Shown piece by piece: positions 1 to 6,290 of a DNA stretch of 9,799 nucleotides. The position numbers were made by a program, and so were the translations under genes. The notes below the pieces were generated by a model, which ran no database searches, was not told the origin of the DNA, and saw only the letters and a program-made list of their open reading frames with translations. Source of the stretch: an uncultured Clostridia bacterium. GTDB lineage: Bacteria; Bacillota; Clostridia; Oscillospirales; JAAYOS01. Positions within the stretch are counted from its first letter, which is position 1, and every line of letters begins with the position of its first letter. Where the stretch lies: NCBI GenBank assembly GCA_944386395.1, contig CALXAZ010000174.1, positions 1 to 9,799 of the forward strand, in the 5' to 3' direction.

Positions 1-81
1 TATTAGTCCTACAAACAGCAGCCCCAGAGTCAGACAGAGACAGAGGGCAATTTTTTTGATGTTTCTAGTGAAGACTTTCAT
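1..81 (-). CDS. N-terminus of a secreted or membrane protein (partial, runs off left edge)
   Basis: Twenty-seven codons run without a stop from an ATG at 81-79 to the window edge. They begin M-K-V-F-T-R-N-I-K-K and continue with the hydrophobic stretch I-A-L-C-L-C-L-T-L-G-L-L-F-V-G-L-I. A basic head followed by a leucine-rich core is the pattern of a signal peptide or first membrane helix. An in-frame TAA at 87-85 makes this ATG the first possible start. The gene overlaps the end of the secreted-protein gene by 17 bp, which suggests translational coupling within one operon. The ribosome site is weak (GAAG about 12 nt upstream), which also fits coupling. The function cannot be told from this fragment. 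Confidence 0.6.
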   Translation of the reverse strand, partial: MKVFTRNIKKIALCLCLTLGLLFVGLI

Positions 82-1042
82 GGGTTATAATTACTTCATC
101 ATCGTAGTAGTATTCTACATCACCGACGACATCAAAGTACGTTCTGGAATACAGATATCCTCTTACAGCATAATCTTTCCTCCAGTCCATATCATCAAAG
201 CGGTCGGAATATAGATCGACAAATTCAATATCGGAATATTTCCGCGTATTTGTATTATTTTCTTCATCGTAGAACCAGCCATCCATCTGTGATTGTGTCT
301 CGACCTCTTCAACACAACATCCATTTAACCATTCATTATCATAGTCACTCCAAACCTGCGTATATCTTCTTGTCCAAAGTGTTGCTGCATGATATGTTAA
401 TGAAACCTCTCTGATTCTCACTAAATCTGTCAGGCTTAGTCCAAATATCCCAGCTACAGTGTCTACAACTTCTATTACAGGATGCAGTGCGGCGCCACTA
501 ACGCTGATAAATGTGTCTATTAGATTTTGAATTATAGAGGAAGAATATGTATCTAAAACATCTACTGAAGAACTTTGATTCATATTGGGGTCGTCGCTTG
601 CGTATATTGTCATCCATCTCAATGTGTATGTGGTACCATCATAATTATGCGTAAAGGATGAGCTAACTGATGAGCGCGGTAAAACTGTTGAAGCAGCTTC
701 CTCACCTTCAATAAGAATTATATATGAATACTCCGGACACAGTCCGGCTTCTTCAAGATTTGTGTTGAGAAGTGATTCAACGTCATCAAAAGTTTGAGGA
801 TTTATATTATACGCTTCATATCCTGCTTCGTTTAACGCTGATACAGCCGTTTCTTGTATTTGGGAAACTGTTAAATTAGTAGAAAATTCCGAGGCAGTAA
901 AACTTGTGTGGTTACTAAGAATTGCTTCTTGATATTCTCGGATTATATTATCTTTTTGAGAGAATATGCTTGTACTTTTATCTGATATATATTCTGCGGA
1001 AGCTGCAGTTACTAATACTGAGGTTATCATTACTATTAACAA
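65..1042 (-). CDS. Unrecognised secreted protein, signal peptide split from its ATG by a one-base frame break
   Basis: The open frame covers 325 residues from a TTG at 1042, but TTG has no ribosome site. In the same frame the codons upstream encode K-T-I-S-I-I-L before L-L-I-V-M-I-T-S-V-L-V-T-A-A-S-A, a textbook signal peptide with an A-S-A cleavage site before E-Y. A good start, ATG at 1065-1063 with GAAAGGA 6 to 7 nt upstream, is one base out of frame. One more A in the A6 run would give M-K-K-T-I-S and a complete signal peptide of about 24 residues. The mature part is acidic and rich in Ser, Thr, Tyr and Asp, with one single Cys, a Cys pair (G-C-C-V) and an aromatic C-terminal third. I recognise no domain. 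The protein is probably exported and acts with the overlapping downstream membrane or secreted gene. The DNA is more A+T-rich than the genes to the right, which suggests an accessory locus. Confidence 0.7.
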   Translation of the reverse strand: MLIVMITSVLVTAASAEYISDKSTSIFSQKDNIIREYQEAILSNHTSFTASEFSTNLTVSQIQETAVSALNEAGYEAYNINPQTFDDVESLLNTNLEEAGLCPEYSYIILIEGEEAASTVLPRSSVSSSFTHNYDGTTYTLRWMTIYASDDPNMNQSSSVDVLDTYSSSIIQNLIDTFISVSGAALHPVIEVVDTVAGIFGLSLTDLVRIREVSLTYHAATLWTRRYTQVWSDYDNEWLNGCCVEEVETQSQMDGWFYDEENNTNTRKYSDIEFVDLYSDRFDDMDWRKDYAVRGYLYSRTYFDVVGDVEYYYDDEVIITHESLH

Positions 1043-1056
1043 AATAATTGATATTG

Positions 1057-1065
1057 TTTTTTCAT
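1057..1065 (-). other. Frame break: ATG followed by an A6 run
   Basis: The minus strand reads ATG, six A, then C. Read from this ATG, translation stops after eight residues at TAA. Shifted by one base, it gives the full signal peptide and the 325-codon frame. The site has its own ribosome-binding sequence. A lost base in the sequence, a true mutation or slipped-strand phase variation would all look like this. Confidence 0.7.
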
Positions 1066-1067
1066 TT

Positions 1068-1130
1068 TTAATCCTTTCTCAGTTTGGTGTATAAAGTGAA
1101 CAAAGTATGTGCTTCATCTAAATGCACCAT
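1068..1130 (-). CDS. Possible 20-residue leader ORF coupled to the secreted-protein gene
   Basis: The ORF reads M-V-H-L-D-E-A-H-T-L-F-T-L-Y-T-K-L-R-K-D and ends in TAA at 1070-1068. Only two bases separate this stop from the ATG at 1065. An AAGGGAG ribosome site lies 9 nt upstream of the start. An in-frame ATG at 1139 would add M-I-P but sits directly against that site. The ORF lies just downstream of a good promoter, and the ribosome site of the following gene is inside its last codons, so translational coupling is plausible. The peptide is charged, has no membrane segment, and I do not recognise it. Confidence 0.4.
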   Translation of the reverse strand: MVHLDEAHTLFTLYTKLRKD

Positions 1131-1161
1131 TGGAATCATCTCCCTTCGCTGTTCTGTCTTC

Positions 1162-1190
1162 AGTATACAACAAAATACACAATAAATCAA
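1162..1190 (-). promoter_or_regulatory. Sigma-A-type promoter of the left-end operon
   Basis: The minus strand has TTGATT (1190-1185), a 17-nt spacer, then TATACT (1167-1162). Transcription should start near 1155, about 15 bp ahead of the small ORF's ribosome site. The surrounding DNA is very A+T-rich. Confidence 0.65.
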
Positions 1191-1265
1191 TAAAAAATTT
1201 AATATATTTATAAAAATAGCACAGTAGATAAAAATAAAAATAGTGTTTTGTATATCTTTAACAAA

Positions 1266-1297
1266 TAAAAACCTCCGCACAGATTTCTGCGCGGAGG
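1266..1297 (-). terminator. Terminator of pckG
   Basis: The minus strand has CCTCCGCGCAGA, two A, then TCTGTGCGGAGG and five T. This is a stem of about 11 to 12 bp with one G-T wobble and a tight loop, beginning 18 nt after the pckG stop codon. It separates pckG from the left-end operon. Confidence 0.85.
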
Positions 1298-1315
1298 CGA
1301 TAAAGTATATTGAAA

Positions 1316-3091
1316 TTAGCCGAGTCTCTTCTCGAGAGCAGCGAGCTGATCCTTGAGCTCCTGCGGAAGTGTGTCGAACTCGTCAAACTTTGCATAGAAC
1401 TCTTTGATGTTTTCCACGTCTTCCTTCCAGTATTCCTTATCAACTGAGAGGAGCTCTTTCATCGTGTCAAGTGTAACATCATCAAGACCCTCGATGTTGA
1501 TGTCCTCAGGTCTCGGCATATAGCCGATCTCGGTCTCAACAGCGTCGATTTCGTCAAATGCACGCTTCAGGATCCACTCGAGAACACGCATGTTGTCGCC
1601 GAATCCCGGCCAAATGAAGTTGCCCTCGTCGTCGGTACGGAACCAGTTGACGTTAAATATCTTGGGCTGATGCGGGATCTTCTTGCCCATTTCGATCCAG
1701 TGTCCGAAATAATCGCCCATGTTGTATCCGCAGAACGGAAGCATAGCCATCGGGTCGCGGCGGACAACGCCAACAGCGCCGGCAGCAGCAGCCGTTGTTT
1801 CGGAAGCCATGATCGAGCCAACGAATACGCCGTGGTTCCAGTCGAAGGACTGATATACCAGCGGAGCGGTCTTTGCGCGGCGGCCGCCGAAGATTATAGC
1901 GGAAATCGGAACGCCCTGGGGATTATTAAACTCGCTGGAGATGCAGGGGCAGTTGATGGCTGGGGCAGTGAAGCGGCTGTTCGGATGAGCGCCGTTTGTC
2001 TTGTCTACGCTGCCGTTCCAGGGCTTGCCTGTCCAGTCGATAGCGTTTGTCGGCGGGTTTTTGTCGAGCTTTTCCCACCAAACGGTGTTATCGTCGAGAT
2101 TGTGGCAGACGTTTGTAAAGATGGTGTTCTTCCTTGTGGAGGCAAGAGCGTTGGGGTTAGACTGCTCGTTTGTGCCGGGAGCCACGCCGAAGAATCCGTT
2201 TTCGGGGTTGACAGCCCACAGACGACCGTCATCGCCCACGCGGAGCCATGCAATGTCATCGCCCACGCACCATGCTTTGTAGCCGGCCTTGCGGTATCCC
2301 TCGGGCGGAATGAGCATAGCGAGGTTTGTCTTGCCGCAGGCAGACGGGAAGGCAGCTGTGACATAGCGGATCTCGCCCTGCGGGTTTTCGATACCGAGGA
2401 TAAGCATGTGCTCTGCCATCCAGCCTTCGTTGCGTCCGAGGTAGGAAGCAATACGCAGAGCAAAGCACTTCTTGCCGAGGAGAACATTTCCGCCGTATGC
2501 AGAGTTGACCGAGCAGATAGCATTGTCCTGCGGGAACTGAACGATATAACGCTCTTCAGGATTTACATCCTTCTTAGCGTGAGTACCCTTGATAAATTCA
2601 GGGTTGTCGCCGTGAACGTCGAGGACGTTTTTACCTACACGGGTCATAATAACCATGTTGAGAACGACATAGATTGAGTCGGTAACTTCGATGCCGACCT
2701 TTGCAAACGGAGAACCAACAACGCTCATCGAATAGGGGATGACGTACATCGTGCGACCCTTCATAGCGCCATCATAGAGGGCGTTGAGCTTTGCATACAT
2801 TTCTTCGGGGTCCATCCAGTTGTTTGTGGGACCGGCTTCTTTGCGTGTGGGGGTGCATATAAAGGTGCGATCTTCAACGCGGGCAACATCGTTTGTTGCT
2901 GTGCGGTGGAGATAGCAGCCCGGGAGCTTCTCCTGATTAAGTTCTATCATCTCGCCTGTGGAGACAGCCTCCTTGCGGAGTGCGTTGAGCTGCTCTTCAG
3001 AACCGTCGATCCATACGACTTCGTCCGGCTGGAGCATTTTGACCTGAGAATCAACCCACTCTAGGATGGCTTTGTTTGTTGTAAGTGCCAT
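1316..3091 (-). CDS. pckG: Phosphoenolpyruvate carboxykinase (GTP)
   Basis: This cytosolic enzyme interconverts oxaloacetate plus GTP with phosphoenolpyruvate, CO2 and GDP, the first step of gluconeogenesis. In anaerobes it often runs toward CO2 fixation into oxaloacetate. The 591-residue length fits the GTP family (about 600) rather than the shorter ATP family. The phosphate loop F-P-S-A-C-G-K-T-N (248-256) carries the reactive cysteine typical of the GTP enzyme. The metal-binding kinase-2 motif is V-G-D-D-I-A-W-L (276-283). N-P-E-N-G-F-F-G-V-A-P-G-T (295-307) and the G-K-K-C-F-A-L-R-I and A-E-H-M-L-I segments (metal-ligand Lys near 207-208, His 228) are also family hallmarks. I place the start at ATG 3091 because AAGGAG lies 8 nt upstream. 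An in-frame ATG 11 codons earlier lacks such a site. The gene is intact and has its own candidate promoter and terminator. Confidence 0.97.
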   Translation of the reverse strand: MALTTNKAILEWVDSQVKMLQPDEVVWIDGSEEQLNALRKEAVSTGEMIELNQEKLPGCYLHRTATNDVARVEDRTFICTPTRKEAGPTNNWMDPEEMYAKLNALYDGAMKGRTMYVIPYSMSVVGSPFAKVGIEVTDSIYVVLNMVIMTRVGKNVLDVHGDNPEFIKGTHAKKDVNPEERYIVQFPQDNAICSVNSAYGGNVLLGKKCFALRIASYLGRNEGWMAEHMLILGIENPQGEIRYVTAAFPSACGKTNLAMLIPPEGYRKAGYKAWCVGDDIAWLRVGDDGRLWAVNPENGFFGVAPGTNEQSNPNALASTRKNTIFTNVCHNLDDNTVWWEKLDKNPPTNAIDWTGKPWNGSVDKTNGAHPNSRFTAPAINCPCISSEFNNPQGVPISAIIFGGRRAKTAPLVYQSFDWNHGVFVGSIMASETTAAAAGAVGVVRRDPMAMLPFCGYNMGDYFGHWIEMGKKIPHQPKIFNVNWFRTDDEGNFIWPGFGDNMRVLEWILKRAFDEIDAVETEIGYMPRPEDINIEGLDDVTLDTMKELLSVDKEYWKEDVENIKEFYAKFDEFDTLPQELKDQLAALEKRLG

Positions 3092-3140
3092 TGTGTGTTC
3101 TCCTTCCCAAAAATAGTTTCTCATAGTAACTGGTTTTGAT

Positions 3141-3168
3141 TTTATAAGAAAAATCCTGCATTTGCAAG
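3141..3168 (-). promoter_or_regulatory. pckG: Candidate promoter of pckG
   Basis: The minus strand has CTTGCA (3168-3163), 16 nt, then TATAAA (3146-3141), about 50 bp before the pckG start codon. The -10 is good and the -35 is weak. I see no convincing terminator between ksgA and this point, so some read-through from ksgA is possible. Confidence 0.4.
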
Positions 3169-3195
3169 CTTTTCAACAAAATATTATTCATCAAG

Positions 3196-4059
3196 CTATC
3201 TAAGCTTTTCAGATATCGCGCAAGATAATTTGGCAAAATCGCAGAGACTGAGCCGCTCTCCCCTCACTTCGGGGGCAAAGCCGCAGGAGCGGATAATCTC
3301 GGAAAGCGTGTCCCTATCAAGCTGCTTGCCGAATGTCTGCCAAAGACAGTTCAGCAGGGTCTTTCGCCTTTGGGAAAAGGCGGCGCGGACGACGCGAAAA
3401 AAGATAGCACTGTCGGTTATACCACCGGGTGGAGCTTGGCGCATGTTGAATCGGACAACGGCTGAGTCCACCTTTGGGCGGGGTATAAAGCAGCCGGAGG
3501 GCACATCAAAGAGAATTTCCGGCTCAGAGTAGTAGTTTGCGTAGACAGTAAACGCGCCATACTGGCGGCTCCCTGCCTTTGCGCATATTCTATGAGCCAC
3601 CTCCCGCTGCACCATGACGGTGATGTATTTAAAGCGGCGGCATTCAAATAGGCGCTCGAGCACTGGCGTTGTGACATAGTAGGGTAGGTTTGCACAGGCT
3701 ACAGCGGTAAGCCCGGAAAATTCGCTGTCAACTATTGAGGCAAGGTCGAGCTTGAGCGCGTCGCCGTTTATCACCTTGACATTGTCGAAATCGTGAAGCG
3801 TCTCATCCAGTACCGGCATAAGCCGTGAGTCGAGCTCTATCGATACCACCTTAGCCGCTCTCTGGCAGAGGGAGTGCGTCAGGGTGCCGATGCCGGGACC
3901 TATCTCGATAACCCCGCAGCCCCTGTCGGCAAGCGAGCCTTCGGCGGTGCGCTCTGGCACCCAGCTTTCGATGAGAAAATTCTGCCCGAGCGATTTTTTA
4001 AAGTTAAAGCCATATCGGCTGAGAATGTCCCGAATCACGGACAAATTGCAGAGATCCAT
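3196..4059 (-). CDS. rsmA: 16S rRNA (adenine1518-N6/adenine1519-N6)-dimethyltransferase
   Basis: RsmA (KsgA) uses S-adenosylmethionine to dimethylate two neighbouring adenines in the 3'-terminal hairpin of 16S rRNA, late in small-subunit assembly. Its loss is linked to kasugamycin resistance. The 287-residue length is typical. Visible motifs are the N-terminal K-K-S-L-G-Q-N-F-L (21-29), SAM motif I I-E-I-G-P-G-I-G-T-L (51-60), the acidic end of strand 2 in S-I-E-L-D (73-77), N-G-D-A (98-101), the catalytic N-L-P-Y-Y (124-128), F-I-P-R-P-K-V-D-S-A-V-V (191-202) and F-S-Q-R-R-K-T-L-L-N (228-237). The start has GGAGG 5 nt upstream. It lies downstream of a YabE-like gene, as in Bacillus, but the RNase M5 gene (rnmV) usually found between them there is absent. 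Confidence 0.97.
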   Translation of the reverse strand: MDLCNLSVIRDILSRYGFNFKKSLGQNFLIESWVPERTAEGSLADRGCGVIEIGPGIGTLTHSLCQRAAKVVSIELDSRLMPVLDETLHDFDNVKVINGDALKLDLASIVDSEFSGLTAVACANLPYYVTTPVLERLFECRRFKYITVMVQREVAHRICAKAGSRQYGAFTVYANYYSEPEILFDVPSGCFIPRPKVDSAVVRFNMRQAPPGGITDSAIFFRVVRAAFSQRRKTLLNCLWQTFGKQLDRDTLSEIIRSCGFAPEVRGERLSLCDFAKLSCAISEKLR

Positions 4060-4109
4060 CGATACCTCCGAAGCCGGCGAAAAAGCCCGCCTAGTTACCC
4101 ATTATCTAA

Positions 4110-4138
4110 ATATTATCACAAATCAAGCTACTTGTCAA
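4110..4138 (-). promoter_or_regulatory. rsmA: Promoter of rsmA
   Basis: The minus strand has a consensus TTGACA (4138-4133), 17 nt, then TAATAT (4115-4110). The overlapping TGTGATAAT could serve as an extended -10. It lies about 50 bp before the rsmA start and after the terminator of the upstream gene, so rsmA is probably transcribed on its own. Confidence 0.65.
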
Positions 4139-4242
4139 ACTTTTCACAAAAATTTAAAAATATAGTTGGAATATACTACTATTTACGATTTTTTTATATC
4201 TGCTCTTGTAGGATATTTTTGCTGCGGCATGGAAAGGGATGT

Positions 4243-4269
4243 AAAAAGGAGCGGCTGCCCGCTCCTTTT
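4243..4269 (-). terminator. Terminator of the 3D-domain hydrolase gene
   Basis: The minus strand has AAAAGGAGCGG, loop GCAG, CCGCTCCTTTT, then a further T before AC. The 11-bp stem begins 6 nt past the stop codon. Confidence 0.85.
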
Positions 4270-4275
4270 GGATGT

Positions 4276-5178
4276 TCAGTTTGTCTCGAGAATGTATATC
4301 GAGCAGCTTCTCCTGCCAAAGTTGATGCATTCGCGGTAGGTGTTCATATACAAATCGATAATGTGTCCCTTAATCGCGCCGCCGGTGTCCTCCGCGCGTG
4401 CGGTGCCATATACCCAAGACTCTCCATCCGGAGAGGAGATATATACTACTGTGCCCAGCGGGATATATTTAGGATCGACCGCGATAGCGCCCACTCTCGC
4501 GGTTGTGCCGGTAAATGTCGTGTTCCAGCTCTGACCCTCGCAGGTATAGGCAGTCGCCTCACCGTCAATTTTGCGCACAAAGCTGAGCTGCTCGCCAGAG
4601 GGCGTTGTCACGGTGCCGCCGCAGCCATATACCACGATCTCATCGACGGGCTCGGATACAACATCTTCAGAGATAACCCTTCGGGAGGATTCTACGCCAT
4701 CCTTATAGATTATCTCGTAGGTCACAAGTTTGCTTCCGTTGACCCCTGCCCTTTCGAGCTGCTCGGTCCCCTTTGTGATATACTCGCTTGGGCGGCGTAT
4801 CTGTGAGTAGGGGATCACTTCTGTAGAAGTGACGGTGGATGTTGTAACCCGTGTCACGGTTATTGCCATGTTATTGCTCACCGGAGCGGACAGAGCCGGT
4901 TCGGTAATGTCCTGAGCGCCTATCTGTATGCCTCCCGCTTCAAGAAGCTCACCCACAGTTGTCGCATCCGCAGCAATGCGGCGGACATACCCATCGGCAT
5001 AAACTGTGGCGCAGACTTCGGAGCCGTACTCGGCATACATCATCTGGCTGAGTGATGTTTCCCTGCTTCCCACTGTAGCGAAGGCCGCTGTCGGGAAGAG
5101 AACTGTCATCATAAGTAGCGCTGCCATAAGTGACGCCGTAAGGCGTAGCGGCAGGCGGCTTTTTTTGCTTGGCTTCAT
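4276..5178 (-). CDS. Secreted cell wall hydrolase with DUF348, G5 and 3D domains (YabE/Rpf-like)
   Basis: This is a predicted exported peptidoglycan-remodelling enzyme. A basic N-terminus and hydrophobic core (about 9-30) end in A-F-A (32-34), a good signal peptidase site. A DUF348-like module with T-T-V-G-E-L-L-E-A-G-G-I follows (about 54-108), then a G5-type, wall-binding region (about 110-186), then a C-terminal 3D domain (about 205-298). The three conserved aspartates of the 3D fold are visible: D235 in V-D-P-K-Y-I-P-L-G-T, D264 in A-E-D-T-G-G-A-I and D275 in H-I-I-D-L-Y. This catalytic domain belongs to the MltA-like lytic transglycosylase fold. I chose ATG 5178 (300 residues) because GGAGG lies 6 nt upstream. 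The ATG four codons earlier overlaps that site. The gene has its own promoter, a long structured leader, upstream WalR-like repeats and a terminator. Its place before rsmA matches Bacillus yabE. Confidence 0.9.
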   Translation of the reverse strand: MKPSKKSRLPLRLTASLMAALLMMTVLFPTAAFATVGSRETSLSQMMYAEYGSEVCATVYADGYVRRIAADATTVGELLEAGGIQIGAQDITEPALSAPVSNNMAITVTRVTTSTVTSTEVIPYSQIRRPSEYITKGTEQLERAGVNGSKLVTYEIIYKDGVESSRRVISEDVVSEPVDEIVVYGCGGTVTTPSGEQLSFVRKIDGEATAYTCEGQSWNTTFTGTTARVGAIAVDPKYIPLGTVVYISSPDGESWVYGTARAEDTGGAIKGHIIDLYMNTYRECINFGRRSCSIYILETN

Positions 5179-5255
5179 GTTTACCTCCATGTTCCCTGTG
5201 TCCTTACCTGCTTTGATTATTGACGCGCAGGGGGACGTTTCAAACGTTTTTGCAG

Positions 5256-5316
5256 AAAAAAGTTACAGCTTTTGAAAAAGCCTCCGCAGGGACAAAATAT
5301 CGGATGTAACTTTTTT
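5256..5316 (-). promoter_or_regulatory. Inverted repeat in the leader of the 3D-domain hydrolase mRNA
   Basis: The leader, expected to run from about 5347 to 5179, contains AAAAAAGTTACA (5316-5305) and its exact complement TGTAACTTTTTT (5267-5256). The loop between them is 37 nt. A smaller GCTTTT/AAAAGC hairpin sits inside the loop. The outer stem can be lengthened by three G-C/A-T pairs across a 2-nt bulge. It could be an attenuator-like element or an operator pair. I could not match it to any riboswitch class I know. Confidence 0.4.
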
Positions 5317-5353
5317 GCAAAATTGCTTTTGGGATTTCTGGGCGACGAAACAG

Positions 5354-5382
5354 ATTATACCCTCAGAAAATTCAAAAGTCAA
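5354..5382 (-). promoter_or_regulatory. Strong sigma-A promoter of the 3D-domain hydrolase gene
   Basis: The minus strand has TTGACT (5382-5377), a 17-nt spacer and a perfect TATAAT (5359-5354). The predicted start near 5347 leaves a leader of about 165 nt before the start codon. A second possible promoter, TTGACA (5434-5429), 17 nt, TTTATT (5411-5406), lies about 50 bp further upstream. Confidence 0.8.
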
Positions 5383-5481
5383 GCAAACTCAGCCACTAAA
5401 AGGCAAATAAAGGTCGATAAAAATCTTATGTCAACAAAAAGGATAAAAATGGAATATTTTAAAAATGCAACTTTTTAGTTG

Positions 5482-5548
5482 GTTACAAATAAGTTATCGC
5501 GCAAATAAAAGGAAAATCGAGTTACAAAAAAGTTACAAAAAAGTAACA
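5482..5548 (-). promoter_or_regulatory. Array of TGTWAH half-sites with 11-nt period (WalR/PhoP-like)
   Basis: On the minus strand TGTTAC (5548-5543), TGTAAC (5537-5532) and TGTAAC (5526-5521) follow one another, each separated by five T. A further TGTAAC is at 5487-5482, preceded 11 nt upstream by a degenerate GATAAC. The WalR (YycF) consensus is TGTWAH-N5-TGTWAH, and WalR is known to control wall hydrolases including 3D-domain proteins in Bacillus. The reverse complement also resembles the PhoP box, so the regulator is an inference. The array is about 140 bp upstream of the strong -35 and about 90 bp upstream of the weaker candidate. Confidence 0.5.
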
Positions 5549-5578
5549 CCACAAATTTCCAGTAATTATTTTTAAGCT

Positions 5579-5607
5579 AGCAAAAATTTTTTTAAAAAAT
5601 TTTTGCT
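5579..5607. repeat. Long A/T palindrome
   Basis: AGCAAAAATTTTTT, a central T, then AAAAAATTTTTGCT form 14-nt arms that are exact complements. The stem is nearly all A-T and has no loop beyond the centre, so it is a poor terminator. It may act as a bend or cruciform site near the repeat array. It lies between the dpaB terminator and the array. Confidence 0.5.
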
Positions 5608-5624
5608 GTTTTCAATAACAGGAC

Positions 5625-5665
5625 AAAAAAGCTGGATTTGTACGCAATGTGCGTACAAATCCAGC
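5625..5665 (-). terminator. Terminator of the dpaA-dpaB operon
   Basis: The minus strand has GCTGGATTTGTACGCA, loop CAT, the exact 16-nt complement, then six T. The stem begins 10 nt past the dpaB stop codon. Confidence 0.9.
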
Positions 5666-5675
5666 GATAAAAACT

Positions 5676-6248
5676 TTAGATGAGGAGCGGCTGAATCTGC
5701 TTTTTTTCGAGAGCTTTTTCCACCGAGACGGGCAGGAGGGAAAAATCCGCTATGCAGGAGGTGCATTTTTTCATAGGATCATCCTGTCCGAATGGGACGA
5801 AAAAGATATTTTTCCGGTTGAGGAGCTGGGCAATGCTGACAGCTCCGGCAGCCAGGGCATCGTTGGACGCGATGGCAAGCAGAACAGGGCGGTCGTTTCG
5901 CAAATGAGCCTTGGCAGCCATAGTTACCGGGGTATCGGTAATGCCGTTTGCAAGCTTTGAAAGGGTATTGCCGGTACACGGGGCGATAACCAGCAGGTCG
6001 AGAAGCCCCTTTGGACCTATCGGCTCGCTTGCGGGAATGGTGTGTATTATCTCTTTGCCGCATATCTGCTCCACCTCACGCCTAAAGCCTTCCGCCGGGC
6101 CAAAGCGGGAATCGGTGAAGTAGGCGGCGCCGGACATTATTGGAGTTATATCATAGCCAAGGGTTTTTAAAATCTCCATCTGCGGTATGACCTCTGCAAA
6201 GGTGCAAAAGGAGCCGCACATGGCAAAACCGAGGCGGATCTTTTCCAT
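5676..6248 (-). CDS. dpaB: Dipicolinate synthase subunit B
   Basis: With DpaA, this flavoprotein-like subunit (SpoVFB) makes dipicolinic acid from the dihydrodipicolinate-pathway intermediate in the mother cell. The product is moved into the forespore and chelated with calcium, giving heat resistance. The 190-residue length is usual for SpoVFB. Family features are the N-terminal flavoprotein-type strand and turn I-R-L-G-F-A-M-C-G-S-F-C-T (4-16), I-A-P-C-T-G-N-T-L-S-K-L-A-N-G-I-T-D (88-105), and a C-terminal F-V-P-F-G-Q-D-D-P with a following C-T-S-C pair (150-165). AGGGA lies about 7 nt upstream of the ATG. It follows dpaA by 42 nt without a terminator, so the two are one operon. Confidence 0.95.
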   Translation of the reverse strand: MEKIRLGFAMCGSFCTFAEVIPQMEILKTLGYDITPIMSGAAYFTDSRFGPAEGFRREVEQICGKEIIHTIPASEPIGPKGLLDLLVIAPCTGNTLSKLANGITDTPVTMAAKAHLRNDRPVLLAIASNDALAAGAVSIAQLLNRKNIFFVPFGQDDPMKKCTSCIADFSLLPVSVEKALEKKQIQPLLI

Positions 6249-6290
6249 ATCTAAGTCCCTGCCTTTCGTTTGAGTGATGTCCCCGGGCTG

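Noticed and set aside
1068..1280. 70-codon minus-strand frame starting in the pckG terminator
   Set aside because: Its start precedes the mapped promoter and has no ribosome site. Only the last 20 to 23 codons are plausible.
1670..2677. Plus-strand open frame of 335 codons
   Set aside because: It lies wholly antisense inside the well-supported pckG, has no ribosome site and encodes no recognisable protein.
3092..3124. N-terminal extension of pckG by 11 residues
   Set aside because: The upstream ATG lacks a ribosome site and the extension covers the AAGGAG of the true start.
3166..3211. 10-bp direct repeat AAGCTTTTCA at 3166-3175 and 3202-3211
   Set aside because: It is short, A/T-rich and partly coding at the end of rsmA. 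No mobile-element or operator context supports it.
3874..4806. Plus-strand open frame of 310 codons
   Set aside because: It crosses the 5' end of rsmA, the intergenic region with promoter and terminator, and half of the hydrolase gene, all on the opposite strand.
5179..5347. c-di-AMP (ydaO) riboswitch ahead of the wall hydrolase
   Set aside because: The gene type would fit, but I could not find the conserved ydaO segments in the leader.
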